Shown piece after piece: positions 10,801-20,679 of a DNA stretch of 64,000 nt. The stretch covers positions 14,517,040 to 14,581,039 of the forward strand of contig NC_064042.1 of the NCBI RefSeq assembly GCF_932526225.1, written 5' to 3'. Both the position numbers and the translations under genes were made by a program. Each line of letters begins with the position of its first letter. Positions within the stretch are counted from its first letter, which is position 1. The notes under the pieces were generated by a model that worked only from the letters and a program-made list of their open reading frames with translations, had not been told where the DNA came from and made no database searches. Source of the DNA: Nematostella vectensis (taxonomy: Eukaryota > Cnidaria > Anthozoa > Actiniaria > Edwardsiidae).

Positions 10801-11454
10801 GCATTTCCTAATATGCAAACAGCCAATATTGTTAGCAGTAAATCCTTGTGCAGTTTGTACGAATGCAAACTATCGCTAGTGTATCAAACAAATTCTGATT
10901 TATCGTAAGGGGTTACATATCATGACATTTTTTTTATTCTGCTCACAGCCCTTTTCTGTACAAATGTTTACCGAGAGTGAGAGAGTGTCCTGAAGTTCTT
11001 TGCAAGATTGTATCAACTGTAGAAAATGGGATTTGCTATGTATAAAGCAAAAATTGGCGAAATTGGATTTCTGGAATGTATCGCAGAAATGATAGTCTTT
11101 AGGGGCGGGGGTGGGGAGGGGCACGGACTCAATTGCGGGGTATGCACCAATATATAAAATTTATCAACATATGTGTTTTAAAAGTTGCCATTAGTTTTTT
11201 TCACCCCGGTTCTTGCCTTATTAGGAGATTGCATACCATATATGGAAGTCCGCTACAATAATTTTCTCGTGCATTTTGGCCATTTAATGGTGTCTGGTTA
11301 CGAATCTTCAGGTAAACAGGCACGGAATCTCCCGTAAACTTGCAGGGACCTCCCACCCCCTAGGTCGGCCACTGAACTGTAACCATAATAGCCTTAGAAT
11401 AATGCTGATTTGGTTTTACTATAATCTATAACCCCCATGTGCATGCTCTCTATG

Positions 11455-12624
11455 TTACACTTGTGTAGGTGTATACCCGTTGACCGCCTCTAGACATCTC
11501 TGTCTGTTGGCGGCGTCTACCGGGGAATCATCAAGACAGTCATCCTTCCAGAAATTCGCGATGTTCGATTTTGTCGATGTCGTGAAGAAAGAAGTAGTCC
11601 TGGAGCTTATACTTCGTAAGATTAACCTCAAGTGGGCGTGCCCAAATATTGTATACACAACTCGCTTGAACTCTCTTCTGTACGTCTCATTCAACGCTGT
11701 ATAGCAGACCGGATTAGCGGCGCTATTCGCAAACGTCACGACGTTACAGAACGCAACTATCTCCCAAAAATACTCAACCTTTTGATCGGCGTCACCAAAA
11801 TCTAACCAGAGCCACATGATGTTATTTGGTAAAACACAGATAGCAAAGACCATTGTCACAACAGAAAGCATGTTAACCACCTTGCGGGCTTCCTGTGCCT
11901 GTAAATGGCGTAACTTGTGGTTTCCAGACTTTGTTGCTTTGCGGCGACGAAGCTCTCGACCAATGGCAGCGTAGGCAGTGCCAATAACTCCCAATGGAAG
12001 AACGTATTGAAATACGAAAATCACAGCGGTGAAGATTTCCCGCACTTTTTTGCTGCTCCAATACTCTTCACAGGTGTGCGTCGCTCGGGTAAATTTCAGC
12101 GAGTTCGCGTACGGAAAAACGGGTACAACAGAACCCAGCCAAATAAAAGCGATAACCAACTTTGACTGCGTGATGCTTAGTTGTCTCTTCATCGGGTGAA
12201 CAATCGCCCAGTACCGTGTCAATCCAACCGCGGTGAGCGTATAAACAGACGCGAAGAGAGTTAGAGTTTGTAGTGGGTACAAGACCTTGCACATGACGGC
12301 ACCGTAAGGCCAGATGTAGCCCATCTCCTGAACAGGGATATCGAACGGAATACAAATACAAGTCAACGCCAGGTCGGCCACCGCAAGGTTTAGAATGAAG
12401 TAATTCGTGACGGTCTTCATTTTCTTGCGTCGTACAATGATCGCGCAGACCATTGTATTACCAACAGCACTGATAAGAAAAATAGCAGCGTACAGAACCA
12501 GTTTTATAATCCTGAAGAGCTCGATATTCATGACGGGAGACGTTGCTGTGCCGTTTAATCCATTTTCCACCCTTGTTAGATTTATCCCTGTAGCTGTATT
12601 GGACGTCATACTTAGCCTCGACAT
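11455..12624 (-). CDS. Class A (rhodopsin-like) neuropeptide-type GPCR 1
   Basis: 389 codons, intronless, complete from ATG to TAA. Seven membrane segments are readable at about residues 40-64, 74-97, 112-137, 153-172, 197-221, 248-272 and 283-308. Class A landmarks are N56 in TM1, D84 in TM2 (NLAVAD), C112 and C185 for the TM3-ECL2 disulfide, TRY at 136-138 in place of DRY, W162 in TM4, P210 in TM5, CVLP with P266 in TM6, and NPVCY at 304-308 in TM7. The N-tail has two glycosylation sequons (N15, N24). The whole resembles bilaterian galanin/allatostatin/NPFF-like peptide receptors, but the ligand cannot be inferred. Residues 66-132 come from a 201-bp block shared almost perfectly with GPCR 2. 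Upstream, CTCTTTGTTTTTGTATTTCC then CTAG directly abuts the ATG and looks like a splice acceptor, so a 5' UTR exon may lie further upstream. A second in-frame Met lies at residue 6. Confidence 0.93.
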   Translation of the reverse strand: MSRLSMTSNTATGINLTRVENGLNGTATSPVMNIELFRIIKLVLYAAIFLISAVGNTMVCAIIVRRKKMKTVTNYFILNLAVADLALTCICIPFDIPVQEMGYIWPYGAVMCKVLYPLQTLTLFASVYTLTAVGLTRYWAIVHPMKRQLSITQSKLVIAFIWLGSVVPVFPYANSLKFTRATHTCEEYWSSKKVREIFTAVIFVFQYVLPLGVIGTAYAAIGRELRRRKATKSGNHKLRHLQAQEARKVVNMLSVVTMVFAICVLPNNIMWLWLDFGDADQKVEYFWEIVAFCNVVTFANSAANPVCYTALNETYRREFKRVVYTIFGHAHLRLILRSISSRTTSFFTTSTKSNIANFWKDDCLDDSPVDAANRQRCLEAVNGYTPTQV

Positions 12625-12629
12625 CTAGG

Positions 12630-15600
12630 GAAATACAAAAACAAAGAGAGCTTAGAATAAATTCTATTACTTAGCTCGTAATGGGGCTAATAGCTTTCTC
12701 TCTCATCACTCTAATATCTGACGGAGGACGCGAATGTTTTGATTCAACCTTTTACCAGAACTGAACCTAAGAACATCCGCCTGCGGGCAGATGCAGTTGG
12801 TCTATTACCTTATCATTAGAAAGGCCCAAGACAATATTTCACTTTTCACTTGACGCTCCTTGAAAGATGCATTGAATTAAACGTGGGATGCCTCGTTATA
12901 ATGAATACCGTCTGAGAATGAATGCAATCCAACCTTCCTTTAAAAGGCAGGAAAGACATCTATAATAATGCTCATCGACCTTCTAGATTGTACTGCTTTA
13001 TAAATAACTGATATTTTGATTCATTTTGCGAATATTTCCGTGCCGAGTGGCTAAGCTGTAAAAACTTGACAAACGCGATGGAACAATGTTGGTTTTACTT
13101 TGTATAACCAGGATGTTAGTTTCCTAGACGGATATCGAGATGTATTCTCTCCGGTCCACAAAAACCTTGGAGCCTGAGGCCTGTGCAGTAGCTCACATAC
13201 TTACATAATTACAGACCAAGGAGTAGAACAACTGGAAAAAGTGTAATCGAAGAAAATGCTTTTAAAAAATTTAACTTTTCTTTCGTCAACTCTCTCTTAT
13301 ATAATACCTGTATGTGTTGGAATAAATCAAACTTGGAAAGTTACTGGCTGGACCGTTTTTATTGTTTGAATATATAAAGGCTTAAAATGTTCTGTAAAAA
13401 AATCGAGTTTAATCACCCTACATTGGGAATTACAAAGACTTAATACAACTTGGTTGAGGGTGTATAAAAGTGAACTATTCTATACTGTAGCCCTTCGACT
13501 CATATCTGACCATGGTATACACAGCTTAAGAGATACAGCCGCACTGTTGTGTCGAACTGTGCCACCCAAGCTACCAGTAATATGGTTGGTCTGTCATCAC
13601 TAGCAACCCGTTATTATTTCTAGTTAGGATGTCGATTATTTTTGTACGTCATCTTAGAAGGTCACAAAGCCTTCGCTTTAAAGACGGGGCAACCGTTAAC
13701 GCGCATATTTAGACGCCTAAAACCTTTATCACGTCTCTATACTTTTATATTTTTCTGTTTACCTTTCAAGGAGATGGACTTTTGTGTCTTTAAGCTAAGG
13801 TGCGCGCGTAGCCTGAACTTTTGGTAGGAACTTTGCTCTGAGATCACGAGACACATGAGTTTGCCACTCACAACGAAAAGAAACTTATTCTTTCAAATGC
13901 GCCAGAAAGTTTTTAAGTCAGATAAAGCTTATTGTTTTATTAAAATATGTATCATTTTTTCGTAGCTCTTTGGCGTTACAGTCCGGCAGCTTTTTTTGCG
14001 CCTTGTCTGGGACATCGGCCGTGGCCGTGGCGCTTATTCGAGCAAGCGTAAGCCTAGTGCGTTGGCATATCTAAGACTTGCGTCTCAAATAATTTGAAGG
14101 GAAGTTCTTAAAGGATTGCTCCAGGCTATTTTTCTGAGGCCGGAATACGAAATCCAAAAAGAAGTAGAAAAAATGATATTTAAATAACCTCCGATTTAAT
14201 CAGAACGTGCGCTTGTTTTTGCTGAGTCAATCACTTTCGTAAAGTATACAAATAAATCTTCTGCAATCTTAGATTATTATTATTATTAACCGACTGGTAC
14301 ATGTCACGTTTGTGTGCTACCTAGATCAGCGGAGAGAGGATTTTGCTTTTTGCTATAATATAACAAACACGTCGACGGAAACGAAAACTAGAAATCATGT
14401 CATAACCAATGTCAAGGGCAAGCAAGTGCCATAAAGTCTGGAATTGCGAAAAAATGTTAGACAATCCACATGACAACGAGAAAATACGTGTCCATTCAAC
14501 AAAAGTCAGCTCGGTGATGTATTAACCTATTTTTTAAAGCCGAGAGTTAACACGTCGTAGAATTGCCCATAATGCTTCAAGGATAAGCGAATGAGCGTAA
14601 TTTTAATTACACTTTATAAAATTAATAATGATAATAAATCCGTGCTACCGTGGAGGCCACCAAGACAATGATTTCAGAAAGTTGACCAATCAGCATGCGA
14701 TAACACAATTTTGATTAGCAGGTACGTTTTGACTAGGAGAATTCTGACGTGATATGATGAACACTAGTGCATCTTTTTGCCTCGCTGGTTGGCTAGTGAT
14801 ATTCAGTCAATCAGCATTTTTTCGCATCCTCATTGGCTTACTTAATAAAGTTGTTCAAGTGACCACGGAAGCGCACTGCATAAGTTTAAGTATTTTTGTT
14901 TATTTTTCATTTTGTGTATTCATGTGGGCCTAGGATTTGGCTCTGTGTGCCACCTGACACGTGGAGGATTAGAACGTGACCTCGCATTACGAAACATGGA
15001 CTCTCAGAGCGCAATCTTATCACGTGTAATCGTTGTGCTTGGTCGATATTCTATTTCTAATTGTATGAAAAGCGATATGAGCACTTCATGATAATTTATT
15101 TTCTAATAGTCCATGTTCATTTTCATTGATTTTTTATCAAATAAAAAAGAAAACAATCTGCAGAGTTGACAGGATGCAAGTCTGCAGAGTTGACAGGTTG
15201 CATATCCAAATAAAACAAAAGGCAAAATATGTAAGAGAGATCGTTTTTAACTTTACTCATCCAAGATGTTGAGTTTTTAACTTTACTCAAGGGTAATCTG
15301 TTTTTCTAAGCTGTGGTGAGCTGTTTTTCTTACTAAAACAACTGAAATAATGCTTTTCCCTCTGCCCTCTTCCCTCTTGAGATTTGAAAACATGTTATAG
15401 ATGACGTTATAACGATGTTATTCAGTGACTGTTGTTTCGTGTAAGGATTCGAAAAAAAGAATCAATAAATGGTTGTTCTCTGGTTGCTTAATGATTTTCA
15501 TCTTAACTTTACTTACCTGCATCGTATAAAACTACTGATAACCGATAACCACACATACAAAAAAAAAACAATTCCCATCGTGGTATTTTGATTATGACTA

Positions 15601-16480
15601 TCATTATAAGTAAGTTATCTAGTTACCAACAGTAAAAATAAAACACTTGAAAGTAGGTACCTTGAAATTCATGATTCACAAGTTGTCTTTTCTCAGATGG
15701 AGGGAAAATTGATGACTTTGTTTACAACTTTACCGCGAACGCACGAAAACTCCCTGGAAGGCGTTTTTCTGTTACTATCAAGCTTTACACGGCTGTGGAA
15801 TCCTTTCCTTAGTCAAATGTACAGAACGCAATGGATAAGAATAAAGAGTGTTCGATACTCAAGCTGTTAAAGGAAAGTTTGAAGGCGAGCATAAAGCTTA
15901 AATGACGTTCAACTGCAGATGTCTTTACTCCCGTCACTAGAGCGAAATGCCGAATGGGCGCCTGTAACCAATATGAGTAGTGCGTGTTTAAAAGCCTACA
16001 CGATAGCCGTATAATGAGAATTACTGATAATTGGGCCTTAGGCGACAATCAAAGTTACTCAAGACTAGTGATTTGATGTGCCGCACTCTTTATAATGAGA
16101 ATAATATATTGGCGCAATTTGATTATTTTCGAGAGAACTTTACATGCGTAAATGATGGATAAGTCTGCTCTAGCTACTGTACTTTCTTCAATAAACCTTT
16201 TATTGATAAATACTAAAGATGTCACGTGATTAGGAAATTAAGTGAAATGAAAGTGAAGTGTAGTATTGACCTAAATGGTCCTTTTATCTTAAATTTGCCA
16301 TTATTGTGCTTAGGTCTATTATTGAATTCCGCGGCGTCTTACTACAGCCAAAGTGCGGGTGAACGAACAATTTTACCGACATATTTCGTAACAAGTAAAT
16401 CGACGACACAAACCTAGCAATGATAATAACTTCTTTTTAACTATTTTTTTTAATCAAATAACTAGCATTCCTCTGAACCA
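12630..16480. other. AT-rich stretch, no gene supported
   Basis: Probably includes the promoter and any 5' UTR exon of GPCR 1, but I cannot place them. Only small tandem duplications are visible: a roughly 25-bp unit near 15162-15200 with CTGCAGAGTTGACAGG, and GTTTTTAACTTTACTC twice near 15245-15290. No exon-like frame with motif support. Confidence 0.5.
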
Positions 16481-16489
16481 TTTTTCGCT

Positions 16490-16852
16490 TTTTAGTCGCG
16501 CTAGAACTGGGTACGCCAGGAATTTCCACGTAAACTTGCAGTAATTCAGGGGCGTACTCAGGGGGGTGGCCAAGGGGGCCCCGGCCCCCCCTTCTAGCAG
16601 CCAAAAATACAGTAAATGTATAAGACATTATCTAAAATACAGGAGAAAATGCCTTGAAAGGGCCTTTTGGGCCCCCTCCTGTTAAAAATCCTGGGTACGC
16701 CACTGTAATTCGTGTTAGCTACGTGTTAGCTACATTTTAGGCTGCTATTTTGAAAAATCCGGCCCAGATCCTAACGTTTTGAAATATCACAGGTGTCCCT
16801 CGTGCTCGCCCCAGGCTCTTTAAGACCATTTAAAAAAACAGCAGCCATTGAT
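16490..16852 (-). repeat. Dispersed relative of the 1.46-kb array unit, interrupted by a MITE
   Basis: Read on the minus strand, this matches the interior of the 37-43 kb tandem unit: AAATGGTCT..AAAGAG then CCTGGGGCGAGC, CTGTGATATTTCAAAACGTT, then CTGCAAGTTTACGT after the inserted element. Identity is roughly 75-85% over the conserved core. A small inverted-repeat element at 16548-16704 splits it. Confidence 0.7.
16548..16704. mobile_element. 157-bp hAT-like MITE with target duplication
   Basis: The ends are imperfect inverted repeats (AGGGGCGTACTCAGG on the left, CCTGGGTACGCCACT on the right). It is flanked by a direct duplication GTAATTC at 16541-16547 and 16705-16711. The empty site is visible in the related array unit, where the corresponding sequence is continuous (CACGAATTTCTGCAAG), so boundaries are well supported. 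The interior is rich in G and C runs and non-coding. Assignment to hAT rests on the CAGGGGCG-type terminus and the 7-8 bp duplication. Confidence 0.75.
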
Positions 16853-17132
16853 TGATGTTAAAAAAAACTACATTAAGCCCTTTTGCGATATGTCAAGAAG
16901 CCCAAGATATGCATATTGCATGAGCGCTAGAGTTTTTCACCGGATGCAGCCAGCACACAGGCCCCCTGGTTTGCTTTGAGGAAACGAAAATTTGGTGAAA
17001 TTGTGATTTCTGTGGCGTGGACATATAGGAGGCTCGGTCGCCTAACCTAGCTCGAATGGTGAGCGTTAACCCGTTAAGTGAACGTTTTCCCGAAATTTCT
17101 TGCTAGTGCCTTTGTATAGGTCATGAACGATT

Positions 17133-17843
17133 GTAGTAGCGACCTGACAGTAGCGACCTTACAGTAGCGACCTTACAGTAGCGACCTGGCAGTAGCGACC
17201 TGACAGTAGCGACCTGACAGTAGCGACCTTACAGTAGCGACCTGACAGTAGCGACCTTACAGTAGCGACCTGACAGTAGCGACCTTACAGTAGCGACCTG
17301 ACAGTAGCGACCTTACAGTAGCGACCTGACAGTAGCGAACTTACAGTAGCGACCTGACAGTAGCGACCTGACAGTAGCGACCTGACAGTAGCGACCTGAC
17401 AGTAGCGACCTTACAGTAGCGACCTGACAGTAGCGACCTGACAGTAGCGACCTGACAGTAGCGACCTGACAGTAGCGACCTGACAGTAGCGACCTTACAG
17501 TAGCGACCTGACAGTAGCGACCTGACAGTAGCGACCTTACAGTAGCGACCTGACAGTAGCGACCTGACAGTAGCGACCTTACAGTAGAGACCTGACAGTA
17601 GCGACCTGACAGTAGCGACCTTACAGTAGCGACCTTGTAGCGACCTGACAGTAGCGGCCTAACAGTAGCGACCTGACAGTAGCGACCTGACAGTAGCGAC
17701 CTGACAGTAGCGACCTTACAGTAGCGACCTGACAGTAGCTACCTGACAGTAGCGACCTGACAGTAGCGACCTGACAGTAGCGACCTTACAGTAGGGACCT
17801 GACAGTAGCGACCTGACAGTAGCGACCTTACAGTAGCGACCTG
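17133..17843. repeat. 14-bp minisatellite (GACCTGACAGTAGC)
   Basis: About 50 copies of a 14-bp unit alternating GACCTGACAGTAGC and GACCTTACAGTAGC with few other changes. The alternation suggests higher-order units of 28-56 bp. A short flaw near 17630 loses part of one unit. The array is non-coding. Confidence 0.97.
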
Positions 17844-17844
17844 A

Positions 17845-19685
17845 GGAGGTACGTACAAAAATTCGAACAGTCCATGTGTTATTAGAGGACACGCGCACGC
17901 TTGGCGTCAGCATGTGCGCGCGCTCCCCAAAACTAGATGGTAAAGGAGTAAACCATTTGAATTGTTGAACAAATAATAGATCTCATTGTTTTGTGCGTCT
18001 GTCCTCTGATAAATGCACAGAAGACGTCACAGTCTGTCATGAACAACAGTCATTTTTGTTCAGGACACGCTTGGACGTCATCAGTGCACCCTTACAGGAC
18101 TGACGCACGCAAAAATGAGATCTATTTGCTAAATGCCATATAATATGACTATCATACGGTAGTATGCGCGCACTGACTTGCTTTTGAGCGGGCTGGAATG
18201 CTAAGATTTTGCTCGTGGGCAGTTTTGGATATTTTCCCGCCGCGGTCTTTGTTAACAAAGTTTTTGAATTTCGCTGAAATAAGGGGAAAAAAATCAAATA
18301 ACGCGCCTTAGTAGCTAATAGTGAGCGCAAGATGACTTCTGTTTTCCTGGCGAGATTTTAGAGGAACATTTCGACCCTGCAGGTATCTACCGGCCTCCGG
18401 GCAATTCGTACAAAATAGAAAAAAAAAAATAGAAAAAACGAAAACTAGACGAGCCTGCGAGCGCGGCTGATAGCCAAGAAAGACAAAGCTTATTGATATC
18501 GGACAAAAAAATAAAAAGATAATAAGTGTGGTGCAGAGAGACAGTTAAAGTCGCTTTGATAAGTAGTTAAAATCTAGCTTTAAACCAAGCTTTACCTTTT
18601 CGACTCGACGTCCTCGTCTGGGAGCGCGCCAGCAATCTAAAAAAAAGCAGCCAACATCAGCCAACACATTTATAGCTTAAGAATCAGTGACAATCTCCTA
18701 TCCGATCTTGATAACAAGATAACCATGTCATTACGTCCTTCTCCGTGTACTGTGATAACGGTCAAGTCTTGCCTCTAGTTTAATATACCTCAAATGTCAT
18801 TCAGAAGATTGATCACATTATCTCAGTGTTCCTTATATTTCGAATACACCTCCAGGTCATGTCTGTATAATAGATGGATAATAAAGTCTTGGTCTCTCAG
18901 AAAAAAATGTAAACTTTTATGTAAAATAAAAACAAACGAAAAACAGAGATAAAAAATATAAAAGAAATTACATAGACCTCGAACTGAAAAAATAGGTCAT
19001 AGAAAGACAGATGACATTATGTCTCAGTGTGTGTTATATTTCAAAGCAGACCTCCTGTTTGCTATGTCTGTATATTAGATGGTTAGAAAGTCGAATACCG
19101 CAAAGTTGAGTGATTACCAAACCACAGTTTATAGTCTCGAAACTTCTGTCCAGCCTTAAACCGCCCTACATCCGCCTTCCACTCAGTCTCATCCCTAAAA
19201 CAGGAACTGGTTTTAGCCCGATTTATGTATCGTCACATTATATTTTGATTCTTATTCGATCTGATAAAAGTTTTTTTTCTTATAATATCTAATATACACT
19301 CTCTTTTTAACAAGAACAACTAGGTCGAGCCGTGCTTATTTTGGGGTTATTTTAAGACTGGAAATGTTTTAAAAATGTTCTTAAATTTCCGTGTATAAAC
19401 GTATGATAACTGCATAAATTACTAGAAAAAGAATTATATACCAGTAATTCTAAGCAGAAAATGGCCTTAACCTGTAATATATCACGGCCCAACACATATC
19501 AACAGTTTCAAACGGTTTAGTCTGTAAGGTAAGTAGAAAAGCAGGCATGCAAATTGGCAAAAGCGAAATTAGTGTTCTGTGTGCTTGAATATAAAATTGC
19601 GAGTTTATCGAGACATGGGTTTATGGTACGTCGCCATTTGACTTCGAAAAAAGAAGAAGACCAATAAATACAATGTTCGATACAA
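17845..19685. other. AT-rich stretch, no gene supported
   Basis: No supported gene. Two diverged direct copies of a stretch of about 70 bp lie at 18817-18885 and 19014-19083 (CATTATCTCAGTGT... and TGTCTGTATA.TAGATGG in both). A related GAGGTCATAGGAAGACAG fragment appears near 22090. Confidence 0.45.
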
Positions 19686-19689
19686 TGTT

Positions 19690-19776
19690 AAGTGCACAGG
19701 CGAAAGTTTTAAGCTAAAACTTTAGCTTAAAAATACAGGCGAAAGTTTTAAGCTAAAACTTTAGCTTAAAAATTTA
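19690..19776. repeat. Two tandem copies of a hairpin-forming sequence
   Basis: ACAGGCGAAAGTTTTAAGC followed by TAAAACTTTAGCTTAAAAA occurs twice in tandem. Inside each copy TAAGCTAAA and TTTAGCTTA are perfect 9-bp inverted arms separated by two bases. It could be a palindrome-prone site or a decayed element end. Confidence 0.75.
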
Positions 19777-19840
19777 AAACCGCTGGATAATCCTTCGCGT
19801 GACTTCATAATTCAATTAAATATTTGCTACGGCTGGGACC

Positions 19841-20383
19841 TAATTCGGCGTTGAAAACCAACGCCGTCTTAAGGCTGGTTCTCATGACGACGTAAGCTTA
19901 AGCGGAGACGGAAGCGTAAGTGTATATGTCGCGTGAGAACCGGCTCGGCGTAAGCGCAAGGTTTTACGCATGCTCAGTTCATAGTCAAGTGCCCATACCT
20001 CCTCGACGAGTTTGGTTAAATTATGCTTATGTATCGCTTATGCTCACGTCGATCCGGTTCCCACGCGACGTAAGCGTAAGCGGAGACGTAAGATTATCAA
20101 AACTTCCCGTTGTTCTTGCGCTTATGTCGAGCCAGTTCTCACGCGACATAAGGCTCTTACGCTTCCGTCGCTCGTGAGAACCAGCTTTTATAGCCGTATT
20201 CTGCCGGTTTAGCTACATTTGCATTCATTATAATAACTTATGCATTTCATACGGCGCATGTATAATACGGCGTCTAAAACCAATCTGACTTAAGCCGTAC
20301 TATGCGGCTGGACCAGGCGTGTTATCTCGCAGACTCGTATTTAATTCGACCAGCCGTATAAAATGGTTTTAAACGCCGAATTA
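19841..20383. mobile_element. Outer MITE (TTAATTCGGCGTTTAAAACC ends)
   Basis: The left end TAATTCGGCGTTGAAAACC and the right end (reverse complement TTAATTCGGCGTTTAAAACC) are inverted repeats. Internal ACGGCGT/CCGTAT motifs recur. The element is interrupted 30 bp from its left end by a second MITE. TTA-flanked insertion suggests a PIF/Harbinger-like non-autonomous element. No transposase frame. Confidence 0.65.
19872..20187. mobile_element. Inner MITE (AGGCTGGTTCTCA ends), inserted in the outer MITE
   Basis: The left end AGGCTGGTTCTCATGACGAC and the right end (reverse complement AAGCTGGTTCTCACGAGCGAC, of which 16-18 bases align) are inverted repeats. Subterminal repeats of GACGTAAGCGTAAGCGGAGA type are present on both sides. 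Flanking TTA on both sides (19869-19871, 20188-20190) fits a Harbinger-type target duplication. A related element lies at 54429-54610. Confidence 0.75.
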
Positions 20384-20499
20384 ACCATCTATAAAATTGT
20401 AAAAAATTTATACGACTGAATTTAATGCGACGTTAATGCGGCCTTTAAACTAGGCCTTTAACATAGAAAATTGTCAAAAATCAGTGCACGAGAAATTCA

Positions 20500-20670
20500 T
20501 ATCAATTAATGGCAGTCGTTTTTTCTAAATGGTCTAAAAGAGCCTGGGGCGAGCGCGCGGAAAACCTGTGGTGTTCTAAAAATGTTAGGGCCTGGGTCTA
20601 TTTTATAAAGGCGGCCTTCAAACTCGCAGTAAAGACGATTTCCCGGAAGTTTCAGACCAGTCAACTCTCC
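20500..20670 (+). repeat. Dispersed relative of the 1.46-kb array unit
   Basis: Shares TTTTTTCTAAATGGTCTAAA, AGCCTGGGGCGAGCGCGCGG and a GTTAGGGCCTGGG segment with the tandem units. It continues more weakly as AAGGCGGCC, GTAAAGACGA and GGAAGTTT, which align with AAGATGGCTGCC, GTAAACACGA and GCAAGTTT there. No hammerhead sequence follows it. Confidence 0.75.
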
Positions 20671-20679
20671 CGGATAAAC

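Noticed and set aside
12230-12430. Explaining the identical GPCR block by purifying selection
   Set aside because: Synonymous positions are identical across 67 codons, whereas equally conserved TM6-TM7 segments show ordinary synonymous divergence.
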